This document shows positions 21,901 through 31,467 of a stretch of DNA of 64,000 nucleotides, in pieces. The notes under the pieces were generated by a model that searched no databases, was not told the origin of the DNA, and saw nothing but the letters and a program-made list of their open reading frames with translations. Each line of letters opens with the position of its first letter. Position 1 is the first letter of the stretch. Position numbers and translations under genes: made by a program. Origin of the DNA: Hofstenia miamia (taxonomy: Eukaryota > Xenacoelomorpha > Acoela); assembly GCA_004352715.1 (NCBI GenBank), contig SCFE01000075.1, positions 1,234,649 through 1,298,648 on the forward strand, read 5' to 3'.

Positions 21901-23652
21901 AAATCAAACGAAATGTATAAAATCACAATGACATTGTTTTCGAAATCTTTTTTAGGAATGATGGGGAATAATGTTTATTATCTAAATTGACAGTTATAAT
22001 ATACAACTAATTCGCTAAATTATTTTAATCATTAAATTCAAGGAGTTTTCGAAATATTCTCTCATGAAACAATTTATTGACTTTATTAAAAATTGGAAAG
22101 GTTTTCTTTACAGCTGGTGCAAAATCGAGATTTGAAATTTTCTATTTAAGACGTACTATATTTCACTACTATTGTTCATTTTAATATAAATATAATTGTT
22201 TTTCTAAATTTCATTAAATTATTGGAATAAATACAGCATATTAAAAAATCATTTGTTATACATGTAGTTTTCTTAATATATTGTAGTTTGCACTTGATTT
22301 CTAATTCAAATTTAACGCAAAAATTTAGGTTATATTGGTTCTGTTGAGTTTCTTGAGCAGGTTGCTGATACAGGGAAACGCTTAAAGACAGCTAATCCGG
22401 AACTTTTATACGTCTGTGATCCAGTATTGGGCGATAATGATCATTGGTATGTTAGTAAGGATTTGTTACCAATTTACCAAAACACTATTCTAAAGGTTAT
22501 TGTTTTTAATGTTTTAATATTTTGATTTTTAAGGTAATACCATAAAGACTAGTATTGTATTGCCTCTGTGTTCATTCACTTTCTCTGTTAAGCTTAATTT
22601 GTGTGTTTCTTGCGCTTGTGTTCAGTTGATGAATTGAAAAAAACTTTAAATTACGAGTTAAAATTGGTAGTCATTCTCGTTTGTTTACCTCTGCTAATAT
22701 TACATAAAAGAACAGTGACGATTTTGTATAACAGACATTAAGGCCGGGTCGCTTAATACAATTTTTTGGATTTTTTAAATTTTTTATGATTTTGTGCTTC
22801 TACGATATTGGTGCAAATACGTATAATGTAGTATTTCTATATAATTTTTTTCTAAGAAATCAAGTAATAAGTAGTTTTTGGAAGTCAGCAGTTAAAAGCT
22901 TATATTTTTTCTTCTTTTTTAGCAGTTTATTGGAGGTTAAAATTCTCTAAATATTAAATCTTTAGTTGGCAAATATAATCACCCCTAATCACTTTGAACT
23001 GGGATGGCTAACAGAAATCACCATCACTGACATGGAATCAGCAATTGCAGCCATTGATAAAGCACACGAAATGGGTGTGGGTACTGTCGTACTTTCAAGT
23101 TTTCCGTCAGGCAAAGACAATCTCACATTAGTTGGAAGCCAATATTCTCAGGGTAAGCCAAACAGGAATACAACATTTATTGACAGATAATGAAACAATA
23201 TTAACTCCTTATATTATATTTAGAATGCACCTGCATAGTTTTTTTACATTGATTATTTAATTTCGCTACTAAAAACAAGACCTATTTCAAATTTCATGTT
23301 CGCGTTCTTATTCTTTGACGTTTATATAGGTTATGTAATTTAAGAAATGTAAATTTTAGGGAAGTCAAAGAAATTCTCAATTACCTTCCCTCATATAGAA
23401 GGTATATTTACTGGAACTGGAGATTTATTCGCAGCTCTTCTTCTTGTACATTTTAAACGCTCTGGCAAGTTGGATAAAGCTTGTGAGCTCGTAATTTCAA
23501 CAATGAAAAATGTCTTACAGGCAACACAAGAAAAGAGAAAAGCTCTTGAAAGTGCTGATGTCCAGCAATCTTTTAAATGCGAGCTGGATCTCATTCAAAG
23601 CAAGTCAAGTATAGAAAATCCCACTCTATCATGCTCTGCCATTCCAATATAG
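17362..23652 (+). CDS. PDXK: Pyridoxal kinase, five exons, complete
   Basis: Pyridoxal kinase phosphorylates pyridoxal, pyridoxine and pyridoxamine with ATP in the cytosol (vitamin B6 salvage, EC 2.7.1.35). Exons 17362-17472, 17519-17663, 22329-22495, 22966-23152 and 23360-23652 join with GT-AG borders and matching phases (0,1,0,1) into 300 codons, close to the usual 310-320. Key blocks are [19 protein letters not shown] (N-terminal substrate loop), [10 protein letters not shown] (metal/ATP), [15 protein letters not shown], and [12 protein letters not shown] with the catalytic GTGD. The chosen ATG gives an N-terminus like animal homologues. Odd points: SNHTGY of other animals is CCHTQY here, GYTRD is GYIGS, and about four residues are missing after DPVLGD. 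The first intron is only 46 bp; the second is 4.7 kb and carries a Tc1-like insertion. Confidence 0.95.
17519..17663 (+). CDS. PDXK: PDXK exon 2
   Basis: Follows CTCTTTAG and ends ACTG before GTAGAC (phase 1). Encodes [20 protein letters not shown] through SSLLTG. It carries the His-Thr of the pyridoxal pocket but altered neighbouring residues. Confidence 0.92.
17744..18606 (-). mobile_element. Deleted Tc1/mariner element in PDXK intron 2
   Basis: The ends are inverted repeats: CAGTTCGCGACTGCAA at 17744 on, mirrored to 18606 as the reverse complement of TAGTACGCGACAGCAA, with about 4 mismatches in 29 bp. Both ends lie in TA-rich flanks, fitting TA target-site use. At 863 bp it is shorter than a full Tc1 element and holds only part of a transposase (17883-18215). 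Confidence 0.75.
17883..18215 (-). pseudogene. Tc1-like transposase N-terminal fragment
   Basis: 110 codons on the minus strand. They contain a second helix-turn-helix ([20 protein letters not shown] followed by VQSVV), the [20 protein letters not shown] segment and [14 protein letters not shown], which align with the stretch of Tc1 transposases leading to the first catalytic Asp (usually W..V.WSDES). The frame degenerates right after, so the DDE catalytic domain is missing. Confidence 0.75.
18620..18725. repeat. Short tandem repeats, ~36 bp period
   Basis: The phrase ACATATATTGGTG followed by a TTTGTAA-like word recurs three times with a fourth partial copy (GGTGTTTTGTAC). It lies next to the right end of the Tc1-like element. 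Confidence 0.6.
18913..18938. repeat. (TA)n microsatellite next to an N
   Basis: Uninterrupted TA dinucleotides immediately after the single N at 18912. Confidence 0.9.
18939..21245. other. PDXK intron 2 sequence, no further gene seen
   Basis: AT-rich with only short, random-looking open stretches on either strand. Confidence 0.5.
21252..21441. repeat. 30-bp direct repeat around a 129-N gap
   Basis: GAAAACCCTACTCACACCAT and the ten following bases occur directly before and directly after the gap (21283-21411). This is probably an overlap the assembler did not merge. Confidence 0.8.
22329..22495 (+). CDS. PDXK: PDXK exon 3
   Basis: Follows AAATTTAG and ends CTAAAG before GTTATT (phase 0). 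Contains [14 protein letters not shown] and [11 protein letters not shown]. The loop after DPVLGD is shorter than in vertebrate enzymes. Confidence 0.93.
22966..23152 (+). CDS. PDXK: PDXK exon 4
   Basis: Follows TCTTTAG and ends CAGG before GTAAGC (phase 1). Contains [17 protein letters not shown] and [12 protein letters not shown]. Confidence 0.93.
23360..23652 (+). CDS. PDXK: PDXK exon 5
   Basis: Follows ATTTTAG. Begins GKSKKFS, includes [19 protein letters not shown] (catalytic Asp) and the C-terminal [14 protein letters not shown], and ends with TAG at 23650-23652. Confidence 0.95.
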
Positions 23653-23972
23653 CTTTATTTTTACATATTCATTTGTAAATAGGAAATATACAATTTTTCA
23701 AATTTTATTCAACTTTGATTTGGTATTGAAGTTTGTTAAATCAGTGTCACTCTATGAATCCCTGCTCTGTTTAGGGCATTTATAAACTTTTCTATTTCAA
23801 AATTTCATCTAAATTTATTTGTTATCTTGTTATATTCTATTTTATTACTGTAATGCTTTCATGCTGAATAACATTGTTTTGAGTGCATTTGCATCCAATA
23901 TTTCTTGTTTGGTTTGTCGATTCTCACAATTTGACATACGTTGCTAAGTTTTTGGAGCGTTTTAGACTTCTC

Positions 23973-24151
23973 ATGGCTCCGAGATACAAGCCTGCTGACA
24001 ATTATCCAGATGTTGCTTTTCCAAAGGATGAACCCGAGAAGTCCTGTTGCTCACGTGGCCTACAAGCGTACTTGGTTTTCATTACCAACATTGTCATTTG
24101 TGCCTGCGCAGTTGGTAACTTATTATTTATAAACATTTACAACTACCAAAG
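23973..24151 (+). CDS. Putative exon of a membrane protein, not recognised
   Basis: The frame from the ATG at 23973 encodes MAPRYKPADNYPDVAFPKDE, then EKSCCSRGLQ and one strong hydrophobic segment (AYLVFITNIVICACAVGNLL), ending in phase 2 before GTACAG. It lies 320 bp after PDXK and 790 bp before the tetraspanin. Splicing to an AG at 24946-24947 would enter the tetraspanin frame at its codon AGT, giving a tetraspanin with an extra N-terminal segment. It may equally be the first exon of a separate small gene. No family is recognised. Confidence 0.45.
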
Positions 24152-24939
24152 GTACAGCATTGAAATATTATTATGAATGTAGTGGATTTGTAAATCGTTT
24201 ATTTAAAATTAATTGCAGCCGCCGTTTTACAATGCCGAAATTGTAATTTTGAGTCATTAATATTTGCCGTTAACTCTTTTATAACATTTAAATGCAGTTA
24301 TGGATTTTTTCTATGCTATGCAGTTTGTTTTCTTTAATACTATATTGGCCGGGCTTTTTACTTTTAAGATCGGGGAAAGGTGTTCCAAGACCAGACCCTC
24401 ATAAAATGAATCCTAGTCATCACTGAGAAGCTGACTTTTCAGGACTATAGCTTACATATGGTTGAATATCACAAAATTTCGTATTCTAGTGCTCTGATGT
24501 CATAATTGGTGCTGAAGTCCGGAAATCGAACCTCGTATCAAAAATTTGAAAGAATATATTTTCCTAAAACTTATTGGTGCTGAAATTTGGCAGAGTTATA
24601 GTTAAGCTGTAGCCAAATACAAGAATATATATTGTATACCCAATTTATATGTGATATATGAACAAATATTTGCGAATTTACTTATCGATCGCAGAATCAA
24701 ATTAGTAATATGTTGGTTTATGGAATAAAATGAATATATCTAAAAAAATAATCATAGAATTAATACAGCTTTTACTGTTTCGTTTTCCCAATATATTTTT
24801 ATTAAAGTTCAAACAAAATTAGAATTTTTCAAATTCGAGACATAAAATTGCTGTATTCTTAAAGCGGGTGTAAGAAGCCACCCCTCACCGAACAAAGATA
24901 GGGTTAATGCCGTTTTCAGCAGCAATTTTGCAATTTGAT

Positions 24940-26354
24940 ATGTGTAGTAAATTCAACCATCTGATTTTTGGAGTAATGAATTCCTTTCTTATACTTTTAA
25001 AATTAGGCGTGGTCTGTTTGTCAGTTTGGTGCTGGATACAGAATGTAAATCTTTTTCCTCTCTACTCCATGGTTGTAATAATCATTATTTTTGCTGTTGG
25101 AGTTTTAGCCTTCCTACTTATTTGTCTTTCAATATTGGGATGCTTTGGATCTACAATGGAGCATCAGTTTATTATTAAGGTCAGCTTTAGACACATTCAA
25201 TTTACTATATATATATATATATATATATAATTTCTGTTAGTTGTTTTGAAAAAAATGGTATACATAGAGTTAGAGAAATNTTTGTCTTTGTGCCGCTGCT
25301 ATTATTCACAGAGAAGCGATAGATGACAATTTGAACAAATCTTTCAACCATTCTATGACCACTTCATATGGGAAAGATGAAGCTTTAACGTCAGCTATCG
25401 ATAAAATGTGATTTTCCTTTCCACTGTTAAATTTACGATATAATTATTGTTATAAATGCATGTTTTTCGTTCTATATAATTCCCATTAATCCTTTACAGT
25501 GCAGCTATAAGCGGGAGCTTACTTGTACAATTTCTTCGTCTTTCCAATAGTTTCTTTCTCTATTGAGTTTAAGCCTTTAACAATGGCAAAAACACTGTTC
25601 AGTAACTTGTTCATTATGTATGAGTTACCGATTCTCAATTTTTTAAAAATATTAATATATATCTAAGCCAAATTTGTTTTTGAAAAATTGATGCAGCTAT
25701 GCGGTATTTGTAGGGTCAATTTTACAATTGTGTCGCTAGTTAATAACCACTTCTTTGGACTTTCTAAATGGGCTACATGAAGCTAATCACCGCACAGCAT
25801 TTTAGATAATTTCATCACACCGATTAAAAGATTTTTAAATAATTAAGGGCAAATAATTCATCATTTATTTTTTTAATAAATATGATTGCTTGCACAACAC
25901 CTATTTAAAAAAATATAATTTCAACTAATTATCTTAAATTGATAATAAGAATGTGATTTGCTCATTACAGTGCATATTTTGGTGTAAAATGTATTCATGT
26001 ATTTTTTCTATGTTTATTTGAAAGTTGTGAGTAAAATAATTTAGGCAAAAAGAATTGCACTGCTGCAGTACCATTCACTATTCACAATGGGCGTATACTG
26101 TTTGGAATTCAACACATACTGGTGTTCCGGAGAGCTGCTGCAAAACAATCGAGACTAATTGTGGAACATTAGCTCACCCCAACAACGTATGGGAACATGG
26201 CTGCCTTAACCAAGTGTACACTTCACTTAGAGAGCAGATCTTGTGGCTTGTGGCTGCACTTGGAGGTCTGATGATTATAGAATTTCTCGCCTTCATTTTT
26301 GGATTATTTCTCCATGCGACAATTAAACGTGAATTGTTTTGGGAATGGTATTAG
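24940..26354 (+). CDS. Tetraspanin, incomplete at the TM3 exon
   Basis: Tetraspanins are four-pass membrane organisers. Exon 24940-25179 encodes MCSKFNHLIFGVMNSFLILL (TM1), a very short first outer loop (VNLFPLY), and TM2 ending LSILGCFGSTMEH. After an intron with a (TA)n tract and the N at 25280, 25281-25407 encodes the end of TM3 and HREAIDDNLNKSF...SAIDKM. Exon 26045-26354 follows in matching phase with QKELHCCS, VPESCCK, a Cys (ETNC), WEHGCL and TM4 (GGLMIIEFLAFIFGLFL). The large loop therefore has CC, CC, C and GC cysteines; the canonical CCG is CCS. The 5' part of the TM3 exon is missing at the N. The start could lie upstream (24907, or via 23973). Confidence 0.88.
25205..25230. repeat. 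(TA)n in tetraspanin intron 1
   Basis: A TA run about 25 bases after the exon ending at 25179. Confidence 0.9.
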
Positions 26355-26458
26355 TAGTGCGTTTGCTAATTTGTTAACTAATCTTTGCAGTGTAAATGTC
26401 AAACTATAAGAAGTTTAATTTTCCTAAATTGTTTAAGATGCAAATATTTTAGTTAGTC

Positions 26459-26464
26459 AATAAA
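26459..26464 (+). terminator. AATAAA polyadenylation signal of the tetraspanin gene
   Basis: The first AATAAA after the stop codon, about 105 bases downstream, followed by a T-rich stretch. Confidence 0.5.
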
Positions 26465-26469
26465 CGTTG

Positions 26470-27190
26470 AGGTCATTTAAAATCTTGCAATCTAATTTCA
26501 ATTTTCACTGCTATGTTCATATTGTAACACTTTTTTATCATGTTTGTTAAGGTGCAGTTTCAATTAATTCTTGTTTGTAAATTCTTTTTTTGTAATATTC
26601 GAATTATTTAGCATTCTTTTGTTCATAATTTTTTAAATTTGTAATTCTGGAATTTGGAATTGTAATTCAAAACTAATATTAATAGTGTTTCAGTTTTTTA
26701 TTAATAGTAATATAGTAAATGATAAAAGAAAATGTAGTAAAATTGGCAGCAATACAATATGCTGAGTCTACATAGACTCAACATGAGTTTGTTCTTTATC
26801 ATGATGGACATCTAATTTTATTTTCAATTTATTATTGTATTCTGCGTAATAGATTTGAGCCCGTGGTGCTATTTCAGAAATTTCTTAGGGATGGGGAGCA
26901 AAAATTATTGCTTTATGTGTACTACTTTAATATCATCACTGTGTTGCACATACACTAGGCAATATGTATATAATACACAACTTGATTTTTATTAACAAAA
27001 ATGTTACATTAAAATTACCTAAAATATTAATACACTAAATGGGAAGATATCACTGAGACTTCATTTGGGCAAATATATTTATTGACAGCAACATCTAGGT
27101 TTGTTTTATCCCAAGCTGTGCTTTAACTTTAATCATTAGTAAGCACGACACTCCTTCATTGGACATTGTTGAACGTATATAACATTTAGC

Positions 27191-27192
<2 letters not shown>
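26470..27192. other. AT-rich intergenic sequence, no gene seen
   Basis: Long A/T runs and no frame with recognisable content. Confidence 0.5.

Positions 27193-27227
<35 letters not shown>
27193..27227. repeat. (TA)n directly 5' of the Penelope-like element
   Basis: A pure TA tract that ends where the element's readable sequence begins (GCACACG). Confidence 0.9.
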
Positions 27228-27228
<1 letters not shown>

Positions 27229-28635
27229 CACACGTTTATAAGTTATCTAAGTGGCTTGATGAAAAATTGAAGTCATTTATGCCTAAAGAATTTGTTGTTA
27301 CTGATACTAATCAATTTATTAATGAAATTAAAGAATGTGACATACATTCTTACATGGTTAGTTATGATGCAAAAAGTTTATTTACATCAATTCCACTTAA
27401 GAAAACGATTGACCATATAATATCGCTAACACCTGAATCAGCCTTTCCATTTACTAATAAAACACTTCGAAAGCTTTTATTATTAGCTTCATCAAAAATT
27501 TACTTTTTGTTTGAAAATGAAGTGTATAACCAACATGGTGGGATGGCGATGGGCTCTCCATTAGGTCCAACGTTTGCGAATTTCGCAATGGATTTAATTG
27601 AAAAGACTTCTAAACTTAAGAAAACCACCAATATATTACAAACGTTATGTTGATGATATTTTTTGTTTGATGGAAAACGATGATCATGCATCAATGTTTC
27701 TTTCTTANNNNNNNNNNNNNNNNNNNNNNNNNNNNNNNNNNNNNNNNNNNNNNNNNNNNNNNNNNNNNNNNNNNNNNNNNNNNNNNNNNNNNNNNNNNNN
27801 NNNNNNNNNNNNNNNNNNNNNNNNNNNNNNNNNNNNNNNNNNNNNNNNNNNNNNNNNNNNNNNNNNNNNNNNNNNNNNNNNNNNNNNNNNNNNNNNNNNN
27901 NNNNNNNNNNNNNNNNNNNNNNNNNNNNNNNNNNNNNNNNNNNNNNNNNNNNNNNNNNNNNNNNNNNNNNNNNNNNNNNNNNNNNNNNNNNNNNNNNNNN
28001 NNNNNNNNNNNNNNNNNNNNNNNNNNNNNNNNNNNNNNNNNNNNNNNNNNNNNNNNNNNNNNNNNNNNNNNNNNNNNNNNNNNNNNNNNNNNNNNNNNNN
28101 NNNNNNNNNNNNNNNNNNNNNNNNNNNNNNNNNNNNNNNNNNCATTAAAATACAATTCACAAGAACACCAAGGTAATATATTTTGGAAACTATCTTTTAT
28201 TAAATCGCACGAATCACGTTTTAAGAAATCTATATATAATTTAAATAGAAAACTAAGGAAATCAAGAATTATACCAATTTTAAATTCGGAAAAAACATCA
28301 AATTTAATTCTTAACAAAGATCCAATTCAAAAACCTTTGGTTTCATCAATTGTTTATAAATATAATTGTCAGAAGTGTGACAGCTTCTACATTGGTGAAA
28401 CCAAAAGACATTTAAAGACACGAATTCAAGAACATCTCTATGGACACTTACAATCCGAAATTTATATGCACTCAAACATACATAATATTTTAATGAAACA
28501 CAAATGCACCAAGATCGCAGAATCAATATATATATTAAGGAAGAGAAACCTAATTTAAATACAAAGTGTCATCAAACTCTTCACTTATTTTAGTTTAATT
28601 AATTATTTGTAAATTTATAATTTTACCACAAAATA
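27228..28635 (+). mobile_element. 5'-truncated Penelope-like retroelement (RT + GIY-YIG)
   Basis: Penelope-like elements encode an RT related to telomerase followed by a GIY-YIG endonuclease. Here the RT reads YKLSKWLDEKLKSFMPKEF, VSYDAKSLFTSIPL, GGMAMGSPLGPTFANFAMD (27535-27595) and, after a frameshift at about 27605, YYKRYVDDIFCLMEN with the catalytic YVDD box. A 435-N gap (27708-28142) follows. Downstream the endonuclease has YKYNCQKCDSFYIGETKR (28355-28410) and RIQEHL. A last frame change near 28510 leads to a normal ending (YIKEEKPNLNT) and a TAG near 28590. It begins in mid-RT beside a TA tract, so the 5' end is lost. Two frameshifts make it inactive. Confidence 0.9.
27708..28142. other. 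Assembly gap (435 N)
   Basis: A run of N inside the Penelope-like element, covering the RT thumb and linker region. Confidence 1.
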
Positions 28636-28740
28636 ATTTCTGTTTTTCGACTGACAATTTTGCAGTAAGTACCGAAAGTACTTTCAATTAAAATTTTCGT
28701 TATTTTTTCATAAAATATATGTATATATATAAATATTTTC

Positions 28741-28762
28741 TATATATATATATATATATATA
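28741..28762. repeat. (TA)n 3' of the Penelope-like element
   Basis: A second TA tract about 150 bp beyond the element's last codon. Confidence 0.9.
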
Positions 28763-28763
28763 C

Positions 28764-30125
28764 GAAAAGAACCTTAGGGCGATACTAAATTCTAGCATCT
28801 ATCTGTGAAATATCTAAAATCTCACATTTTTATAAACTATAAATTTTTTAAAGAAATATGCATTCTATTTCGAAAATCGGAAATATTGATATACAAAAGA
28901 GCTACAAATTTTTGAAAATTATACATTTATCATGTAATATACATTTTTGTATTGAAAACCGGAAACCTTCATATGGAAAAGGAGAGTACAGCTATTCATA
29001 TATACAAATTTATTATAGAAATATACATTTTATACATAAAATCAGAAGAATATAGAGCTTTTCGAAAATTATACATAGTCAAATAAATACATTTAAAAAA
29101 TACATTTTAAATTGAAATAAGCATTCTGAGTGTATGCAAGCAGTGAACAATTGTCTCTAAAAATGGAAAATTGACTAGTTTGTTTACCAATATTTATTGC
29201 AGCACTAGTTGAATTGAAATAAACATGCATTAAGATTGCTTGACCATGTTTTATAAAGCATTCTATGCCTCTGTCATACATTGAATGCTACTGCATTCGT
29301 GTGATTTTATTGCCGTAAATTAAATTTATTTCTGGAAGCAACTACATGGATTGCTTGCATTATCACACAGAAATTAAGATCTTTAACACTTAATGTAATT
29401 TTTGTTTTATTTATTGAAGTAAATTTACTAGATATTATATTAATTGTAAGCCCATTTGAACTAGAGTTGAAATGTGCTTGCTTTAGGTGTTACCTGGTTA
29501 AGTTATTTAGCAGTAATATATTATTTTTTATATTTATTAATTTTTAGTTTAAATTGTAATGCTTAATCTTGAGCATTTTTTAACTATAATTTTGTTGCTA
29601 ATAATATATTGTTTATAACATATGCTTTAAATGTTAAATACATTTTTGCAAATATAAGCTAAATTGAATGGTTTTTTCTATATATATTATATTGGGATAA
29701 ATAGAAAAGTCAATTTTACAATTTTCTGAGAGATATTCATTCCTTAGCAAATAAATATAAAAACAACCATGTACGAGCGCGTATTTCCTAAATTTTAATA
29801 TTGCTCAAAGCAATGCACATTTTTTACTTAACAAATAGTAAAAAATTTACAAAAACAACCCTATGGCGATCCTAAATCTAAGCATTTCTCAAAGCAACAT
29901 ATGTTTTATTAGCAATTAAGAAATATACAAGAAATACTTTAAATTTTCCCAAGCAAAGATGTTTTTTAAAGAACAATAAGAAGAAATATCCACAAAATAC
30001 ACAAAATTACTATTAAGAAGAAATACACAAGGACATCTTAATGGTTATCCTAAATTCAAATATACCTCTAAGCGGCATACATTTTGTACTTAACAACTAA
30101 GCAATATGTTTTCCAAAGATCCATT
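28764..30125. repeat. Degenerate tandem array, roughly 90-120 bp units
   Basis: A theme of the form GGCGATCCTAAAT, then AGCAT, TCTCAAAGCAACAT, TTTT, then AAGAAATATACA recurs with heavy divergence. Clear copies begin near 28770, 29775, 29860 and 30030, and weaker ones lie near 28850-29100 and 29940. Units have no shared coding frame. The middle part (29100-29750) is only AT-rich. Confidence 0.5.
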
Positions 30126-30149
30126 AGAAGAAAGGTACAAAAAAAATTA

Positions 30150-30905
30150 TATCAATCCAGGGAACCCAAGGGCTATGCCCGAATCGTCCTGGAGAGTAAC
30201 CTCCTCGCGGTGGTTCCTGGATAGGCGGAGACGCTGAGTCAATACTTGATGGGCGCGTCGCTTTGCGGAGTCCCGAACCTAAAGTGGACGTTAAACAATA
30301 GGGTATAAGAAGGTGCAACGATATGTGCTTTGCACATATGGGGGCGGTGACGATGATGTGAGACTGTCTGTTCTGTGGAGCAGACGGCGACGTCTATGCC
30401 CAGAGCCGTAGAGTGCGTCTACGAGGGCAGTTATACAGAGGATTTTCCTCTGTCTCTGGCCTCTAGATAGGCCCAGGCCAGCATTTGCTGAGCCTTACCT
30501 ATGAGGGAGTTTTGCTTCGTCATGGGTTTTAGTTATGATCCGACATCTTTAATTAAACTGGAGAATCGAGTCACTTGGTGCTTTGCACTTCAAGTTTATT
30601 TACCTCCAAATAGAATTCAGGATCCTCCATAACAGGAAACGGCAGGTGCTCACGAGTTACCTCAGTTAGTAGCCTTGGTTGGCGAAAGCTGTAGAGAGGC
30701 GCAACCCTCTCATGAAGCTCGGCCTTCGGCTTCACTCTCTGCTGATCAGACTCAACACAGATCAGCACTCTGCGTGCCAGGGGTCGCCAGAGGACAAGCA
30801 TGATTAAGCCGGCTGCACACTTCTAGGGGAAATGCCAGAGCTGATCTGTTGCCACCCACTCTTCAGTCCGTTGACTGGTAGAGTAACCCCGATATTAATC
30901 CTAAG
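30150..30905. other. GC- and CpG-rich island of unknown origin with many hairpins
   Basis: About 750 bp with roughly balanced base composition and many CpG sites, in sharp contrast to both flanks. It contains several perfect short hairpins: ATATGTGC-TTT-GCACATAT near 30322-30340, CAGAGGA-TTT-TCCTCTG near 30436-30452, and a GAAGCTCGGCCTTCGGCTTC-type stem near 30714-30734. Minus-strand open frames of 76 and 64 codons (30571-30801, 30124-30318) are not recognisable. It could be the 5' part of a recently arrived retroelement, a structured-RNA region or an unmethylated promoter island. A tRNA- or rRNA-type origin was considered, but no match was seen. Confidence 0.4.
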
Positions 30906-31467
30906 TTCAAACATTTTGCAACCTTAATTTTTTTAGTAATTTACGTTCCAGCTGTTGCTATTGTCAAAGATGACTAAAACATTTGGTATTTATTGAGAAA
31001 ATCAAATGCGTCATTTAGAAACGGAGTTGGCGTAGTAAACGCAGTTGGAAAATTACGTAGTTATTTCTAGTGGAGGGGATGTGTAAAATTCGAAAAATTT
31101 TGTGCCATATTTGTTTTATTTTTTCAATATTAAATATGTCACACATGTGCGCAATTGAATTCAGATTTAGTAAAATTTCAATTAATTTGCCCAGAACAAT
31201 AGGTTTATGGCTATTTGAAAAAGGCGATTTTTTTTAGATTGAAAGTCCCTAGCATGGTAAAATTTTAAAATTATCAGTTATTTATGTATTCATTGTTTAG
31301 ATAAAAAAAAACTGCACATTTCACTCATTAATACGAATGTTGTATAATTAAAACTTACTCCACTATTATTTAAATTAATAAAAAATATTTTTCTAATAAA
31401 AACCTCATTTAATAAAAGTGCTCTAAAAGTATAAATTGCTATTGGATATGCATATGGAAAAATACAT

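Noticed and set aside
24515-24545. GGTTCGATTTCC on the minus strand, possible tRNA or SINE B box
   Set aside because: No pairing T-stem and no A box at the right distance; left as coincidence.
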